Shown piece by piece: positions 43,775 to 52,222 of a stretch of DNA of 56,863 nucleotides. The DNA is from JBKPNX01 sp046732855. GTDB lineage: Bacteria > Pseudomonadota > Alphaproteobacteria > Geminicoccales > Geminicoccaceae. Both the position numbers and the translations under genes were made by a program. The notes below the pieces were generated by a model, which did not search any database, was not told the DNA's origin, and saw only the letters and a list, made by a program, of their open reading frames with translations. The DNA lies in the NCBI GenBank assembly GCA_046732855.1, contig JBKPNX010000207.1:1-56863 (forward strand), written 5' to 3'. How positions within the stretch are numbered: position 1 is the stretch's first letter; every line of letters begins with the position of its first letter.

Positions 43775-44248
43775 CGGGACGCCGGCGCGCCGAGGAGCTC
43801 TCACCGAAGACTGTGCATCCCACGTGTGTTGTGATGTCATCCTCGCAGCGCGCAGCAGCGTACGCCAACCGCGCTCTGTCCGCGGGCGATTTCCCAACTC
43901 CCGACCGCTGCCTCGGCCCACCAATCCTGGACGCCCGGGGTGTCGCTGCGTGGGGAATCGAATCTAGGAGATCGTCCGTACCGGCGGCGCGCATCGGCTC
44001 ATATCGCCGGCACGGCAAGACCTCGATTGATTGACACGACGCTGGCGACACGGGCTCGTGGTCCTCTGTAGTTGCGGGCGTCCGGCGGTGATCAAGCCGG
44101 CGAGAACGCCTCCCGACCTGACAAGTCGCAGCTGCGGCTCGACGTGCACTTTTGGTGCGGCGTGGCGCCTCGTGTTCGCTGCAAAAAAACGCCGCACCTA
44201 CCGGATTCACTTGGCTGCCGCGCGGGGTCTCGTTAAAAATCCCGCGTC
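43775..44248. other. Intergenic region, no gene seen
   Basis: This is the spacer between ubiX and the IalB gene. Short open frames are present but none has motifs. An A-tract at about 44183-44189 is close to the IalB start and may be part of its leader. No tRNA-like fold was found. Confidence 0.4.
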
Positions 44249-44965
44249 ATGCGCAAGGCCAACCACACTCGATTCGAATCGGCGGGAAGCGCTCGTCGGC
44301 GGCTGGCTGCCATCATGCTCGTGGCTGCCTTGGGGCTGGGCGCGCCGACCGGGTTCGCCCAACAGGGTGAGCAACCAGCCGCGACGCCGCAACAGCAGCC
44401 GCTCGAGGGCCAGGCCGCGCCACAACAGCAGACCCCCCCGAACGAAGCCGCGCCGCAACAGCAGGCGCCCCAAGGACAGGCTGCGCCGGCGCAGGCCGCG
44501 CCGGGGCAAGCTGCGCCGGCCGAGGGCTCGGTCACCGAGCAGCAATTCAAGGACTGGACGGTGCGTTGTGGTCGGCAGAGCGAACAGGCCCCGCAGGTGT
44601 GCGGTATGCAGCAGCAGACGACGGATAAGGAGGGCCGGACGGTCATGGCCGTCGCCGTCGGCACGGTCCCGGGCAACTCGAAGCTCGGCCTGCTGATCAT
44701 CCTGCCGCTCGGCGTTCTGTTGCCCGCCGGCGTGACCCTCCAGGTGGACGGCGGCCCGGAAGTGCCGCTACAGGTCGACTGGTGCGAGCGGCAAGGTTGT
44801 CGGATCGAGATGCTGCTGGAACCCGATCTGTTGGACCGGCTCAAGGCGGGCCGCGAGGCGAAAGTGGTGTTTGAGGCGATAGATCCCCAAGGTAAACCGC
44901 GGCGCCTCGGCTATCCGATTTCGCTCCTGGGCTTCGTTGCCGCGCTGAACGAAGTGACGAGCTGA
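44249..44965 (+). CDS. IalB-family (invasion-associated locus B) exported protein
   Basis: The protein has 238 residues. The signal segment RRLAAIMLVAALGLGAPTGF is cleaved after about FAQQ. Residues 35-92 are a Pro/Gln/Ala linker of low complexity (PQQQ and GQAAP units). The IalB domain follows: EQQFKDWTVRCGRQSEQAPQ, VCGMQQQTTDKEGR, LLIILPLGVLLPAGVTLQVD and CERQGCRIEMLLEPDLLDRL; two cysteine pairs suit disulfides. IalB proteins are periplasmic and in Bartonella affect host-cell invasion, but free-living relatives have unknown roles. It converges on moaE. Confidence 0.87.
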   Translation: MRKANHTRFESAGSARRRLAAIMLVAALGLGAPTGFAQQGEQPAATPQQQPLEGQAAPQQQTPPNEAAPQQQAPQGQAAPAQAAPGQAAPAEGSVTEQQFKDWTVRCGRQSEQAPQVCGMQQQTTDKEGRTVMAVAVGTVPGNSKLGLLIILPLGVLLPAGVTLQVDGGPEVPLQVDWCERQGCRIEMLLEPDLLDRLKAGREAKVVFEAIDPQGKPRRLGYPISLLGFVAALNEVTS

Positions 44966-45015
44966 AGTTGCGGAAATTGCGGCGCTTACGTCGACGGAGT
45001 TTGCGGCGCGGCTGA

Positions 45016-45462
45016 TCAGCCCCGCCAGCGCGCGGCGGCCTCGTCGTCGACGGTGCGCGCTTCGACCCAGCGGCTCGCTCCGCCGGTCTCCTCCAGCTTC
45101 CAGAACGGCGCCTTGGTCTTCAGCCAGTCGATCAGGAATGCGCACGCTTCGAGGGCTGGCGCCCGGTGCACGGCGGCGGTCGCGACCAGCACGATCGGCT
45201 CGCCCGGCAGCATCCGACCGTAGCGATGGATGATCAGGCTCGCCTGCAGCGACCAGCGCGCATGCGCCTGCGCCTCGATCTCGACGAGCTTCTTCTCGGT
45301 CATTCCCGGATAGTGCTCGAGCGTCATCGCCGTGATGGGAGCGCTGCCCTCCGCGCGCACTAGGCCGACGAAGCTGGCGAGGGCACCGATGTCGATGCGC
45401 GCGGCGGTCAGCGCCGCGAGCTCGATACCGACGTCAAAAGGTTCCTGCTGGACGCGAACCAT
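45016..45462 (-). CDS. moaE: Molybdopterin synthase catalytic subunit
   Basis: The protein has 148 residues. Motifs are GALASFVGLVRAEG, MTLEHYPGMTEKKLVEIEAQ, IIHRYGRMLPGEPIVLVATA, the HRAPALEACAFLIDWLKTKA segment and PFWKLEE, which contains the active-site lysines. MoaE transfers sulfur from MoaD thiocarboxylate to precursor Z to make molybdopterin. ATG 45462 is preferred to the adjoining GTG 45465. It ends the uvrC-pgsA-moaD-moaE operon. Confidence 0.94.
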   Translation of the reverse strand: MVRVQQEPFDVGIELAALTAARIDIGALASFVGLVRAEGSAPITAMTLEHYPGMTEKKLVEIEAQAHARWSLQASLIIHRYGRMLPGEPIVLVATAAVHRAPALEACAFLIDWLKTKAPFWKLEETGGASRWVEARTVDDEAAARWRG

Positions 45463-45493
45463 CACGCTGGATCCGGAGCAGCTGGCTGAAACC

Positions 45494-45745
45494 TCAGCCG
45501 CCGGTCACCGGCGGGAAGAAGGCGATCTCGTCGTCGGGGCGCACCGGATCCGCCGGCTGGGCGTAGTCGTGGTTGACCGCCGCGCGGATTACGCCGGGCG
45601 CGGCGAGCGCCTCGGCAAAGCCCGGGCGACTGGCCGCCAGCCAGCTCATGAGCGCGCCAACCGTGGTCACCTCGGGCGGCGGCGAGACTTCTTCGCCTGC
45701 CATGCCGGTCTTGGCGCGCAGCCGGGCAAAATAAAGGATTCTCAA
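45494..45745 (-). CDS. moaD: Molybdopterin synthase sulfur-carrier subunit
   Basis: The protein has 83 residues of the ubiquitin-like fold: RILYFARLRAKTGMAGEEV, VGALMSWLAASRPGFAEAL, VIRAAVNHDYA and the C-terminal FFPPVTGG, whose final Gly-Gly carries the thiocarboxylate. The start is a TTG at 45745 that overlaps the pgsA stop as TTGA. No other start in frame would keep the family N-terminus. It is coupled to pgsA above and moaE below. Confidence 0.93.
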   Translation of the reverse strand: MRILYFARLRAKTGMAGEEVSPPPEVTTVGALMSWLAASRPGFAEALAAPGVIRAAVNHDYAQPADPVRPDDEIAFFPPVTGG

Positions 45746-46365
45746 GGCCCCCTCGCGCTGCGCGCTGTCTTTGCCACCGGCATCCCCGGCCGCGCGCCGG
45801 CGCGCTCCATCTGCCGCGCCGGCGAGGTGGAATGGCGCAGGCCAACCAGCAGATAGTCGAAGCCGGTCACGAGCGTCAGGCCGGCCGCGAACCACAGGCC
45901 GGAGGACCCGACGGCTTCGGCATGGAGCCACGCCGGTGCAGCCGTGCCGACGATCAGGAAACCGATTGCGACCATCTGCACCCCGGTCTTCCACTTGGCG
46001 AGCCGCGATACCGGCAGCCCGACCTGGGCTTCGGCCAGGAACTCGCGCAGGCCCGAGACCAGGATCTCGCGGCACAGGATGATCAGCGCCGGCAGGGTCG
46101 GCGCCCGGTCGAAATGGACGAGCATCAGGATGGCGGCGCCGACCAGCAGCTTGTCGGCGATCGGATCGAGCATGCGCCCGAACGGCGACTGCATCGACCA
46201 GCTGCGCGCCAAGTAGCCATCGAAATAGTCGGTCACTGCGGCCGCGGTGAAGATCGCGCAGGTCACCCACTTGCCGAACGCGCCCGGAAGGTAGAACGCG
46301 GCGACCATCGCCGGCACCGCCAGGACCCGCGCTCCGGTCAGCAGGTTCGGCGGGTTGATCAGCAT
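45742..46365 (-). CDS. pgsA: CDP-diacylglycerol-glycerol-3-phosphate 3-phosphatidyltransferase
   Basis: The protein has 207 residues and several membrane segments (VLAVPAMVAAFYL, ADKLLVGAAILMLV, FAAGLTLVTGFDYLLVGL). The CDP-alcohol phosphatidyltransferase motif is DYFDGYLARSWSMQSPFGRM with the second half LDPIADKL, i.e. the D-x2-D-G-x2-A-R-x8-G-x3-D-x3-D pattern. It makes phosphatidylglycerol phosphate in the inner membrane. The last about 25 residues are polar. It lies 12 bp after uvrC and overlaps moaD. Confidence 0.93.
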   Translation of the reverse strand: MLINPPNLLTGARVLAVPAMVAAFYLPGAFGKWVTCAIFTAAAVTDYFDGYLARSWSMQSPFGRMLDPIADKLLVGAAILMLVHFDRAPTLPALIILCREILVSGLREFLAEAQVGLPVSRLAKWKTGVQMVAIGFLIVGTAAPAWLHAEAVGSSGLWFAAGLTLVTGFDYLLVGLRHSTSPARQMERAGARPGMPVAKTARSARGP

Positions 46366-46377
46366 CGCGCCGCTCTC

Positions 46378-48318
46378 CTAGCTCGCCTCGTGAAAGGCGT
46401 CATACACCGCCCGGGCAACCGCCTTGCTGATTCCTGGCACGCGCTCCAGATCGAGCAAACCGGCCGTCTCGATCGCGCGCACCGAGCCGAAATGGCCGAG
46501 CAGCGCTTTCTTTCGTTTGGCGCCGACGCCCTCCACGCGATCGAGCGCCGAACGTGCGGCCCCCTTGCTCCGTCTGGCCCGGTGACTGGTGATCGCGAAG
46601 CGGTGTGCCTCGTCCCGGAGCCGTTGCAAGAAGTACAGGACAGGGTCGCGTGGGTCCAGCCTGAACGGGGCTCGTTCGGGCAGATGCAGCGTCTCCCGGC
46701 CGGCGTCGCGCTCGGGGCCCTTGGCGATCGCGAGCACCGGCACCGCGGCGACGCCGCACGCGCCGAGCGTCTCGAGCGCCGCGCCGAGCTGACCCGCACC
46801 GCCGTCGATGATCACCAGATCCGGCCACTGGCCGCTCTGCCGGCCGGGGTCCTCGCGCTGCAGCCGGGCAAAGCGGCGGCCGAGGACCTCGCGCATCATC
46901 GCATAGTCGTCGCCGGGCGTGAGATCCCTGCTCCTGATCGTGAAGCGCCGATAGGCCGACTTGGTGAGACCCTCCGGGCCGGCGACGATCAGCGCGCCCA
47001 ACGCATCGGTGCCCATGATGTGGCTGTTGTCGTAGACCTCAATGCGGTTTGGCCGTTCCGCCAGGCCGAGTCGGTCCGCGAGCTGGGCGAGCAGCCTGGC
47101 CTGAGCGCTGCTCTCGGCGAGCTTGCGCGCGAGCGCATGGCGGGCGTTGAGTTGCGCCTGCTCGACCAGCTGGCGCTTTTCTCCGCGCTCCGGCCGCAGC
47201 AGCCGCACCTTGCGGCCGGCACGTACGGCGAGGGCTTCCGCCAGCAGCTCCTGCGAGGCGGGCTGGTGGCTCAGGAGGATCAGCCGGGGCGGGGTGCGCT
47301 CGGCGTAGAACTGCCCGAGAAAGGCATCCAGCAGCTCGGGCGCCTCGGCGTCATGCACATGACTCGGGTAGTAGGCCCGATTGCCGTAATTGCGACCGCT
47401 CCGATAGAAGAACACCTGCACGCAGGCCTGCCCGCCGTCCTGCGCCAGCCCGATCACGTCGGCGTCGTCGACAGAGCTGACGTTGATGCCCTGGCGCGAA
47501 GTGATGTGCGCCAGCGCCTTCAGGCGGTCGCGGATCGCCGCGGCGACCTCGAACTCTAGGCGGGCAGACGCTTCCGCCATGGCTGCCTTGAGCTGGTCCT
47601 GGATGGCATCGCTGCGCCCGGCCAGGAATTCCCGCGTCTGCTCGAGCAGCTGCGCGTAGTCGGTCGCGTCGATCCGCCCGACGCAGGGCGCTGAGCACCG
47701 CTTGATCTGGTACTGCAGACAGGGCCGCGTGCGGTTGTTGAAGATGCTGTCCGGGCAGGAGCGCAGCGGAAACGCGCGCAGCAGCGCGGCAAGCGTCTCG
47801 TTGACCGCGCCGGACGACGCGAACGGCCCGAAATAGTCGCTGTCCTTGCGCTTGGCCCCGCGGTGCCGGCCGATGCGCGGAAACCGCTGCTCCTCGGTGG
47901 CCTTGCCGACGTAGATGTAGGGGAACGACTTGTCGTCGCGCAGGACGATGTTGAACGGCGGCCGGTGGCGCTTGATCAGGTTGCACTCGAGCAGCAGCGC
48001 CTCGACGTCGCTGGCCGTGGTCACCACCTCGAGGCCGTGGGTCAGCGCCACCATGCGCTGCAGCCGGGCGCTCAGCGCCGCCGGTTTGGCATAGGCGGGC
48101 AACCGCTTTCTCAGGGATTTGGCTTTGCCGACGTACAGGACCTCGCCCGTGGCATCGAGCATGCGATAGACGCCGGGGCCGTTCGGCAGGGTCGGCCCAT
48201 GGCTCTGGATCACGGCGGCGCCGCTGGCCCGGTCTGGCGCGCCGGACGCGCGAGCCCTGTCGCCAGCCTCGTCCCGCCCCAGCCGGACGGAATCCTCCCG
48301 GGGTCGCGCTCGATCCAT
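46378..48318 (-). CDS. uvrC: Excinuclease ABC subunit C
   Basis: The protein has 646 residues from the ATG at 48318 (MDRARPREDSV). The GIY-YIG domain has LPNGPGVYRMLDATGEVLYV, and the Cys/central region has CLQYQIKRCSAPCVGRI. A UVR helix pair (ARLEFEVAAAIRDRLKAL) follows, then the RNase H-like nuclease with IEVYDNSHIMGTDALGALIV and DLVIIDGGAGQLGAAL. The helix-hairpin-helix tail is RVEGVGAKRKKALLGHFGSV. It makes the two incisions in nucleotide-excision repair. The first about 30 residues are charged and not conserved. Confidence 0.95.
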   Translation of the reverse strand: MDRARPREDSVRLGRDEAGDRARASGAPDRASGAAVIQSHGPTLPNGPGVYRMLDATGEVLYVGKAKSLRKRLPAYAKPAALSARLQRMVALTHGLEVVTTASDVEALLLECNLIKRHRPPFNIVLRDDKSFPYIYVGKATEEQRFPRIGRHRGAKRKDSDYFGPFASSGAVNETLAALLRAFPLRSCPDSIFNNRTRPCLQYQIKRCSAPCVGRIDATDYAQLLEQTREFLAGRSDAIQDQLKAAMAEASARLEFEVAAAIRDRLKALAHITSRQGINVSSVDDADVIGLAQDGGQACVQVFFYRSGRNYGNRAYYPSHVHDAEAPELLDAFLGQFYAERTPPRLILLSHQPASQELLAEALAVRAGRKVRLLRPERGEKRQLVEQAQLNARHALARKLAESSAQARLLAQLADRLGLAERPNRIEVYDNSHIMGTDALGALIVAGPEGLTKSAYRRFTIRSRDLTPGDDYAMMREVLGRRFARLQREDPGRQSGQWPDLVIIDGGAGQLGAALETLGACGVAAVPVLAIAKGPERDAGRETLHLPERAPFRLDPRDPVLYFLQRLRDEAHRFAITSHRARRSKGAARSALDRVEGVGAKRKKALLGHFGSVRAIETAGLLDLERVPGISKAVARAVYDAFHEAS

Positions 48319-48623
48319 GGGGTATCCGCTCTCTCTGCCACTTAAGTGGCGAGATCTCGCACCGCCGTCAACGCTCCGCGGGGTCCCGAAATTCGGTAGC
48401 GGCTGCCGCTTGCGGATACTCGAGCGCCTCGGCTTCGTGGCCCACCAGTGCCGGACCGATCCGCTCTTTCTACCTGACATCGCTCTCCCGCGTGGCCGTT
48501 TGCGCAGCATCCTGCTGCCGCATCTGCGCCGAGCGGAGCGCGTTCAGGAAGACCGATCCTGCGCGGCCGGCGATGGATCATCGGCCGCGATTGACGTCGA
48601 CCAGCCCGTCGGGCTAGGGTGCG
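48319..48623. other. Intergenic region between uvrC and the metZ riboswitch
   Basis: This divergent spacer has no motif-bearing frame. It holds the uvrC promoter and the upstream part of the metZ promoter; neither could be placed with confidence. Confidence 0.4.
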
Positions 48624-48690
48624 CGCACGTGGTGATTTGGGCCGGCCGGCTTGCAGGCCACGTTAAACAAGCTGCTAAAAGGTCGGGTCG
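48624..48690 (+). promoter_or_regulatory. SAM-II riboswitch upstream of metZ
   Basis: The conserved core is present in order: GGTGATTTG (48631-48639), GGCTTGCAGG, CACGTTAAACAAG and GCTAAAAGG. Stem P1 forms between CGTGG (48628-48632) and CCACG (48658-48662). The pseudoknot pairs CCGGCC (48642-48647) with GGTCGG (48681-48686) with one G-U pair. SAM-II elements occur in alphaproteobacteria and lower expression of methionine genes when S-adenosylmethionine is plentiful. The metZ start is 49 bp downstream with a TTTTTGGAGG site. Confidence 0.92.
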
Positions 48691-48738
48691 TGCGCGCCCT
48701 GGCCGAGGCCGGGGCGATTTGTTTTTGGAGGCACGGCA

Positions 48739-49914
48739 ATGAGCGAGACCTGGCGGCCGCGCACCCGGCTGATCCACGGCGGCAGCCAGCGTTCGCATTT
48801 CGGCGAGATGTCGGAGGCGTTGTTTTTGACCTCCGGGTTCCGCTACCTGCGCGCCGAGGACGCTGCCGACCGGTTCGCCGACCGGGCGCCGGGCTACACC
48901 TATTCCCGCGTCGCCAATCCGACCGTGCGGATGTTCGAGGAGCGCCTCGCGCTGCTCGAGGGGGCCGAGGAAGCGGCCGCCACGGCGACCGGCATGGCAG
49001 CGGTGCACGCCGCCCTGATGAGCCAGCTGCGCGCCGGCGAGCGCGTGGTCGCAGCGCGCCTGCTGTTCGGCTCCTGCCACTACATCCTAACCGAGATCCT
49101 GCCGCGCTTTGGGGTCGAGGTCGTCCTGGTCGACGGCGCGGACCTGGCGGGCTGGGCCGCTGCGCTGGCGCGGCCGGCGCGCCTCGTGCTGTTCGAGACG
49201 CCGGCCAACCCGACGCTTGATCTGATCGACATCGCTGCGGTCGCCGAGCTTGCGCACGGCGCCGGCGCCAAGGTGATTGTGGACAACGTGTTCGCGACCG
49301 CGATCCTGCAACGACCGCTGGAGCTCGGCGCCGATCTGGTGGTCTATTCCGCGACCAAGCACATCGACGGCCAGGGCCGCTGCCTCGGCGGCGCAATCTT
49401 GAGCGACCGGACGCTGCGCGCGGAGGTGCTGCAGCCGTATCTCAAGCACACCGGACCGGCGCTCAGCCCGTTCAACGCCTGGGTCCTGCTCAAGGGTCTC
49501 GAGACCCTCGATCTGCGCATGCAGCAGCACGATCGGGGCGCGCTGGCCGTGGCGCGCTTTCTCGAGCCGCACCCGGGCGTCGCAGAAGTGCTTTACCCCG
49601 GCCTGCCGAGCCATCCGCAATATGCGCTCGCGAGGCGGCAGATGGGCGGCGGCGGCGGCATCGTGGCGCTGCGCACCGGCGGCGGCCAGACGCGCGCGTT
49701 CGCCGTGCTCAACCGCCTGCGCCTGATCGCGATCTCCAACAACCTCGGCGACGCCAAGTCGCTGATCACCCATCCCGCGACCACCACGCACCAGCGCTTC
49801 GGCGCGGACGAGCGCGCCCGACTCGGAATCACCGACGACCTGCTGCGCCTCTCGGTCGGCCTGGAGGATCCGGCCGATCTGATCGAGGATTTGGATCAGG
49901 CGCTCGCCGGCTGA
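48739..49914 (+). CDS. metZ: O-succinylhomoserine sulfhydrylase
   Basis: The protein has 391 residues of the Cys/Met metabolism PLP family. Motifs are RLIHGGSQRSHFGEMSEALF, GYTYSRVANPTVRMFEERLA, EAAATATGMAAVHAAL, VDNVFATAILQRPLELGADL and the PLP lysine in VYSATKHIDGQGRCLGG. The ITHPATTTHQRF segment is shared with MetZ. It makes homocysteine from O-succinylhomoserine and sulfide. The upstream SAM-II riboswitch gives direct support for a methionine-pathway role. Confidence 0.94.
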   Translation: MSETWRPRTRLIHGGSQRSHFGEMSEALFLTSGFRYLRAEDAADRFADRAPGYTYSRVANPTVRMFEERLALLEGAEEAAATATGMAAVHAALMSQLRAGERVVAARLLFGSCHYILTEILPRFGVEVVLVDGADLAGWAAALARPARLVLFETPANPTLDLIDIAAVAELAHGAGAKVIVDNVFATAILQRPLELGADLVVYSATKHIDGQGRCLGGAILSDRTLRAEVLQPYLKHTGPALSPFNAWVLLKGLETLDLRMQQHDRGALAVARFLEPHPGVAEVLYPGLPSHPQYALARRQMGGGGGIVALRTGGGQTRAFAVLNRLRLIAISNNLGDAKSLITHPATTTHQRFGADERARLGITDDLLRLSVGLEDPADLIEDLDQALAG

Positions 49915-50013
49915 GGTCGCCGGTTGGCCGAGCATCAGTCAGCGTTTCCCCACCTCGACAGACACGACCAGTCCGGCTAGAGAATTTGTGGCGGCGTGGT
50001 TGGAGGCGGGTCG

Positions 50014-51144
50014 ATGGCCCCGCGCGTGGAACGCAGGCTGGCGGCGATTTTGGCCGCTGATGTTGTTGGTTACAGTAGGCTCGTTGGCGCCGACGAGGCT
50101 GGCACGATCGCCCGCCTCAAGGCGCTGCGCAAGGAATTCATCGAGCCGATGGTCGCCGAGTACCGCGGCCGTTTCGTCAAGCTGATGGGCGATGGCGCGC
50201 TGGTCGAGTTCGCGAGCGCCGTCGATGCGGTCGAGTGCGCGGTCGCGATCCAGAATGGCGTCGCCGAGCGCCAGGCCCCCGAGCCCGAGCACCGACGCAT
50301 TCAGTTCCGCATCGGCATCAACGTCGGCGACATCATCGTCGAGGAAGGCGACATCTACGGCGATGGCGTGAACATCGCCGCGCGCCTGGAGGGTCTCGCC
50401 GACCCCGGCGGCATCTGCATCGCTCGCAACGTGTACAACCAGGTGCGCAACAAGCTCGCGTTGCCGTTCGAGCCGATGGGACAGCACCGCGTCAAGAACA
50501 TCGCTGAGCCGATCGAAACTTTCCGTATCGCGCTCGACGGGGTGATGGCCGCGGTGCGGCCGCGGCGCGCTGTTGCGGGATCGCGCGTGATGCGCTGGTT
50601 CGTGCCCGCGGTCGCCGCGGTGCTGGCCCTGCTCTTCATCGGCGGGGTCTGGCATTTCTGGCCTAGCGAGCCGGCGCCTAAGGGTAGGCCCGCGATCGCG
50701 GTGCTGCCGTTCGAGAACCTCGGTGGGGACGAGGCGACGGGGCGACTGGCCGACGGTATCACCGAGGACATCATCACCGACCTCGCCCGCTTTCACGACC
50801 TCGACGTGATCGCGCGCAACTCGACCGAGGTTTACAAGGGCCGGCCCGTCGACATCCGGCAGGTAGGCACGGATCTCAACGTCGGCTACGTGCTCGAGGG
50901 CTCGATCCAGCACCAGGGCGACAGCGTGCGGGTCACCGGTCAGCTGATCGACGCAGGGACCGGTGCGCACGTCTGGTCGGATCGCTGGGACCGGCCGGCT
51001 GCGGATGTTTTCGCCGTGCAGACCGAGGTGGCCGAGAAGGTCGCCGCGGCCTTGGGCGGAGATTTGACGATGGGCGAAATCACCCTGGCGGAGCTCCAGC
51101 GCGCCAAGCGCCTGCGGCCGACGCGTACGCGTAGTCCTCGTTGA
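50014..51144 (+). CDS. Adenylate/guanylate cyclase with TolB-like domain, C-terminal TPR part lost by inversion
   Basis: The open frame has 376 residues from the ATG at 50014 (GGAGGCGGG site). The class III cyclase domain (about 1-170) has LAAILAADVVGYSRLVGADE with metal Asp, FVKLMGDGALVEFASAVDAV, and GDIYGDGVNIAARLEGLADP. A membrane helix VPAVAAVLALLFIGGVWHFW follows, then a TolB/FlgO-like domain AIAVLPFENLGG, DGITEDIITDL, and GYVLEGSIQHQGDSVRVTGQ. In this architecture a TPR domain normally comes next, but the frame ends after ELQRAKRLRPT with a short unrelated tail. The missing TPR part lies inverted directly downstream. The cyclase could still be made, but the protein is truncated. Confidence 0.85.
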   Translation: MAPRVERRLAAILAADVVGYSRLVGADEAGTIARLKALRKEFIEPMVAEYRGRFVKLMGDGALVEFASAVDAVECAVAIQNGVAERQAPEPEHRRIQFRIGINVGDIIVEEGDIYGDGVNIAARLEGLADPGGICIARNVYNQVRNKLALPFEPMGQHRVKNIAEPIETFRIALDGVMAAVRPRRAVAGSRVMRWFVPAVAAVLALLFIGGVWHFWPSEPAPKGRPAIAVLPFENLGGDEATGRLADGITEDIITDLARFHDLDVIARNSTEVYKGRPVDIRQVGTDLNVGYVLEGSIQHQGDSVRVTGQLIDAGTGAHVWSDRWDRPAADVFAVQTEVAEKVAAALGGDLTMGEITLAELQRAKRLRPTRTRSPR

Positions 51145-51809
51145 TCATGCGCTCGGCCGACACATTCGGGAATGCTTGTAGCGCCTTGCTTCTAATTAGG
51201 GCGGCCTCTTCGGTCCGGCCGAGGCGAGCGTAGCTGGCGACGAGAATCACCCAAGCGTCGCGGGATCGCTGTGCCTCCGGCATGCGCGCCACGGCATCGA
51301 TCGTGTCCTGATACCGCCGCGCCATATAATAGGCGTCCTTCACGCCGCTCAGGTTGGCAGGAGTCATGCGCGGATCGAGCCGCAACGCGCGATCCCCGAA
51401 GCCTGCCCCCTCCACCGCGTGGCCAATGAATGAGAACCCGGTGGCGGCCAGGGCCAAGACGTGCGAGTTGGCGGGGCACATCTCGACGGAGGATCGGAAT
51501 TCTGCTTCGGCCTCAGTTCCACCGGCTCTGATACATGCGCGCGAACGCGAGCGTGCCGAGGGACTCGCAATCCTGTGGATCGATCTCCACGGCCTTCTCG
51601 GCGTCATCGACCATGCGCTTGAGCCCGGTCGCCGCGTCCCCGCCGAACATGATTGAGAAGTTGTACAGCCACGCCCGGATGGAATAGGCGCGCGCCAGCG
51701 TCGGGTCGAGGGCGATGGCTTTCGTGAGGTACTCGATCCCCCGATCGATATTGGAGACGGTAGCCTTCGATTCTTTCCCCAGCTGGAAGTAATCGTACGC
51801 AGTCAGATC
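51124..51809 (-). pseudogene. Inverted TPR segment of the adenylate cyclase gene, also frameshifted
   Basis: Read on the minus strand it gives DLTAYDYFQLGKESKATVSN, then GIEYLTKAIALDPTLARAYS and DAEKAVEIDPQDCESLGTLA, typical TPR repeats of this cyclase family. A stop at 51513-51515 interrupts it. The sequence resumes in another frame as EAEAEFRSSVEMCPANSHVL, then ARRYQDTIDAVARMP and TEEAALIRSKALQAFPNVSA, and ends RMINEDYAYA. The first fragment should follow directly after the plus-strand ELQRAKRLRPT, so the segment has been turned around. Confidence 0.78.
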
Positions 51810-51965
51810 GTCCGCAAGGAGGACGAGGACTTTTTCGTCGACGGTTTCCGGGTCGCGGGGCTTCCGGTGTGCATGACGGCGGAGGAGATCGCGCAATTCC
51901 CGACGCTCAAACCGCTCCCCGAGTGCCAGGCCGAGCGAGCCAAGGCAGTCGCTGCGAAGTCCTGA
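51810..51965 (+). pseudogene. Detached C-terminal tail of the adenylate cyclase gene
   Basis: On the plus strand 51810-51965 encodes VRKEDEDFFVDGFRVAGLPV, then AEEIAQFPTLKPLPECQAER and a stop. In-frame joining with the end of the inverted segment (NEDYAY followed by VRKED) restores a continuous protein. It has no start of its own. Confidence 0.68.
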
Positions 51966-52222
51966 TCAGGGTAAGGGACGCGGCCCGTCGAAACGGCAGG
52001 CCGGCGATATTCAAAGATCGGTGTGCACCGGCCGGTGGTGCCGCCCCGCGCGCCGGCTCCCCCAGCTGGGCGCGATCGGTGCGTGATCCTGGGCGGGCGT
52101 ATTCTCCCGCGTCAGTAGAAAATCTAGCGTGTGCTCCCCTTGCGCTACGATTGCGCTTGGGGCACCATCGGTATCGGGGAGACGAGCAGGGTCGGGCGCA
52201 CCAGGGGGCGAGGGGAGCAGCG

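Noticed and set aside
44249..44965. IalB as a virulence factor
   Set aside because: Only the family is recognisable; no other pathogenicity genes are in the window, and IalB proteins are common in free-living alphaproteobacteria.
51080..51896. Two independent minus-strand TPR genes
   Set aside because: Both pieces lack proper starts, and their sequence continues the plus-strand cyclase in order; an inverted gene segment explains them better.
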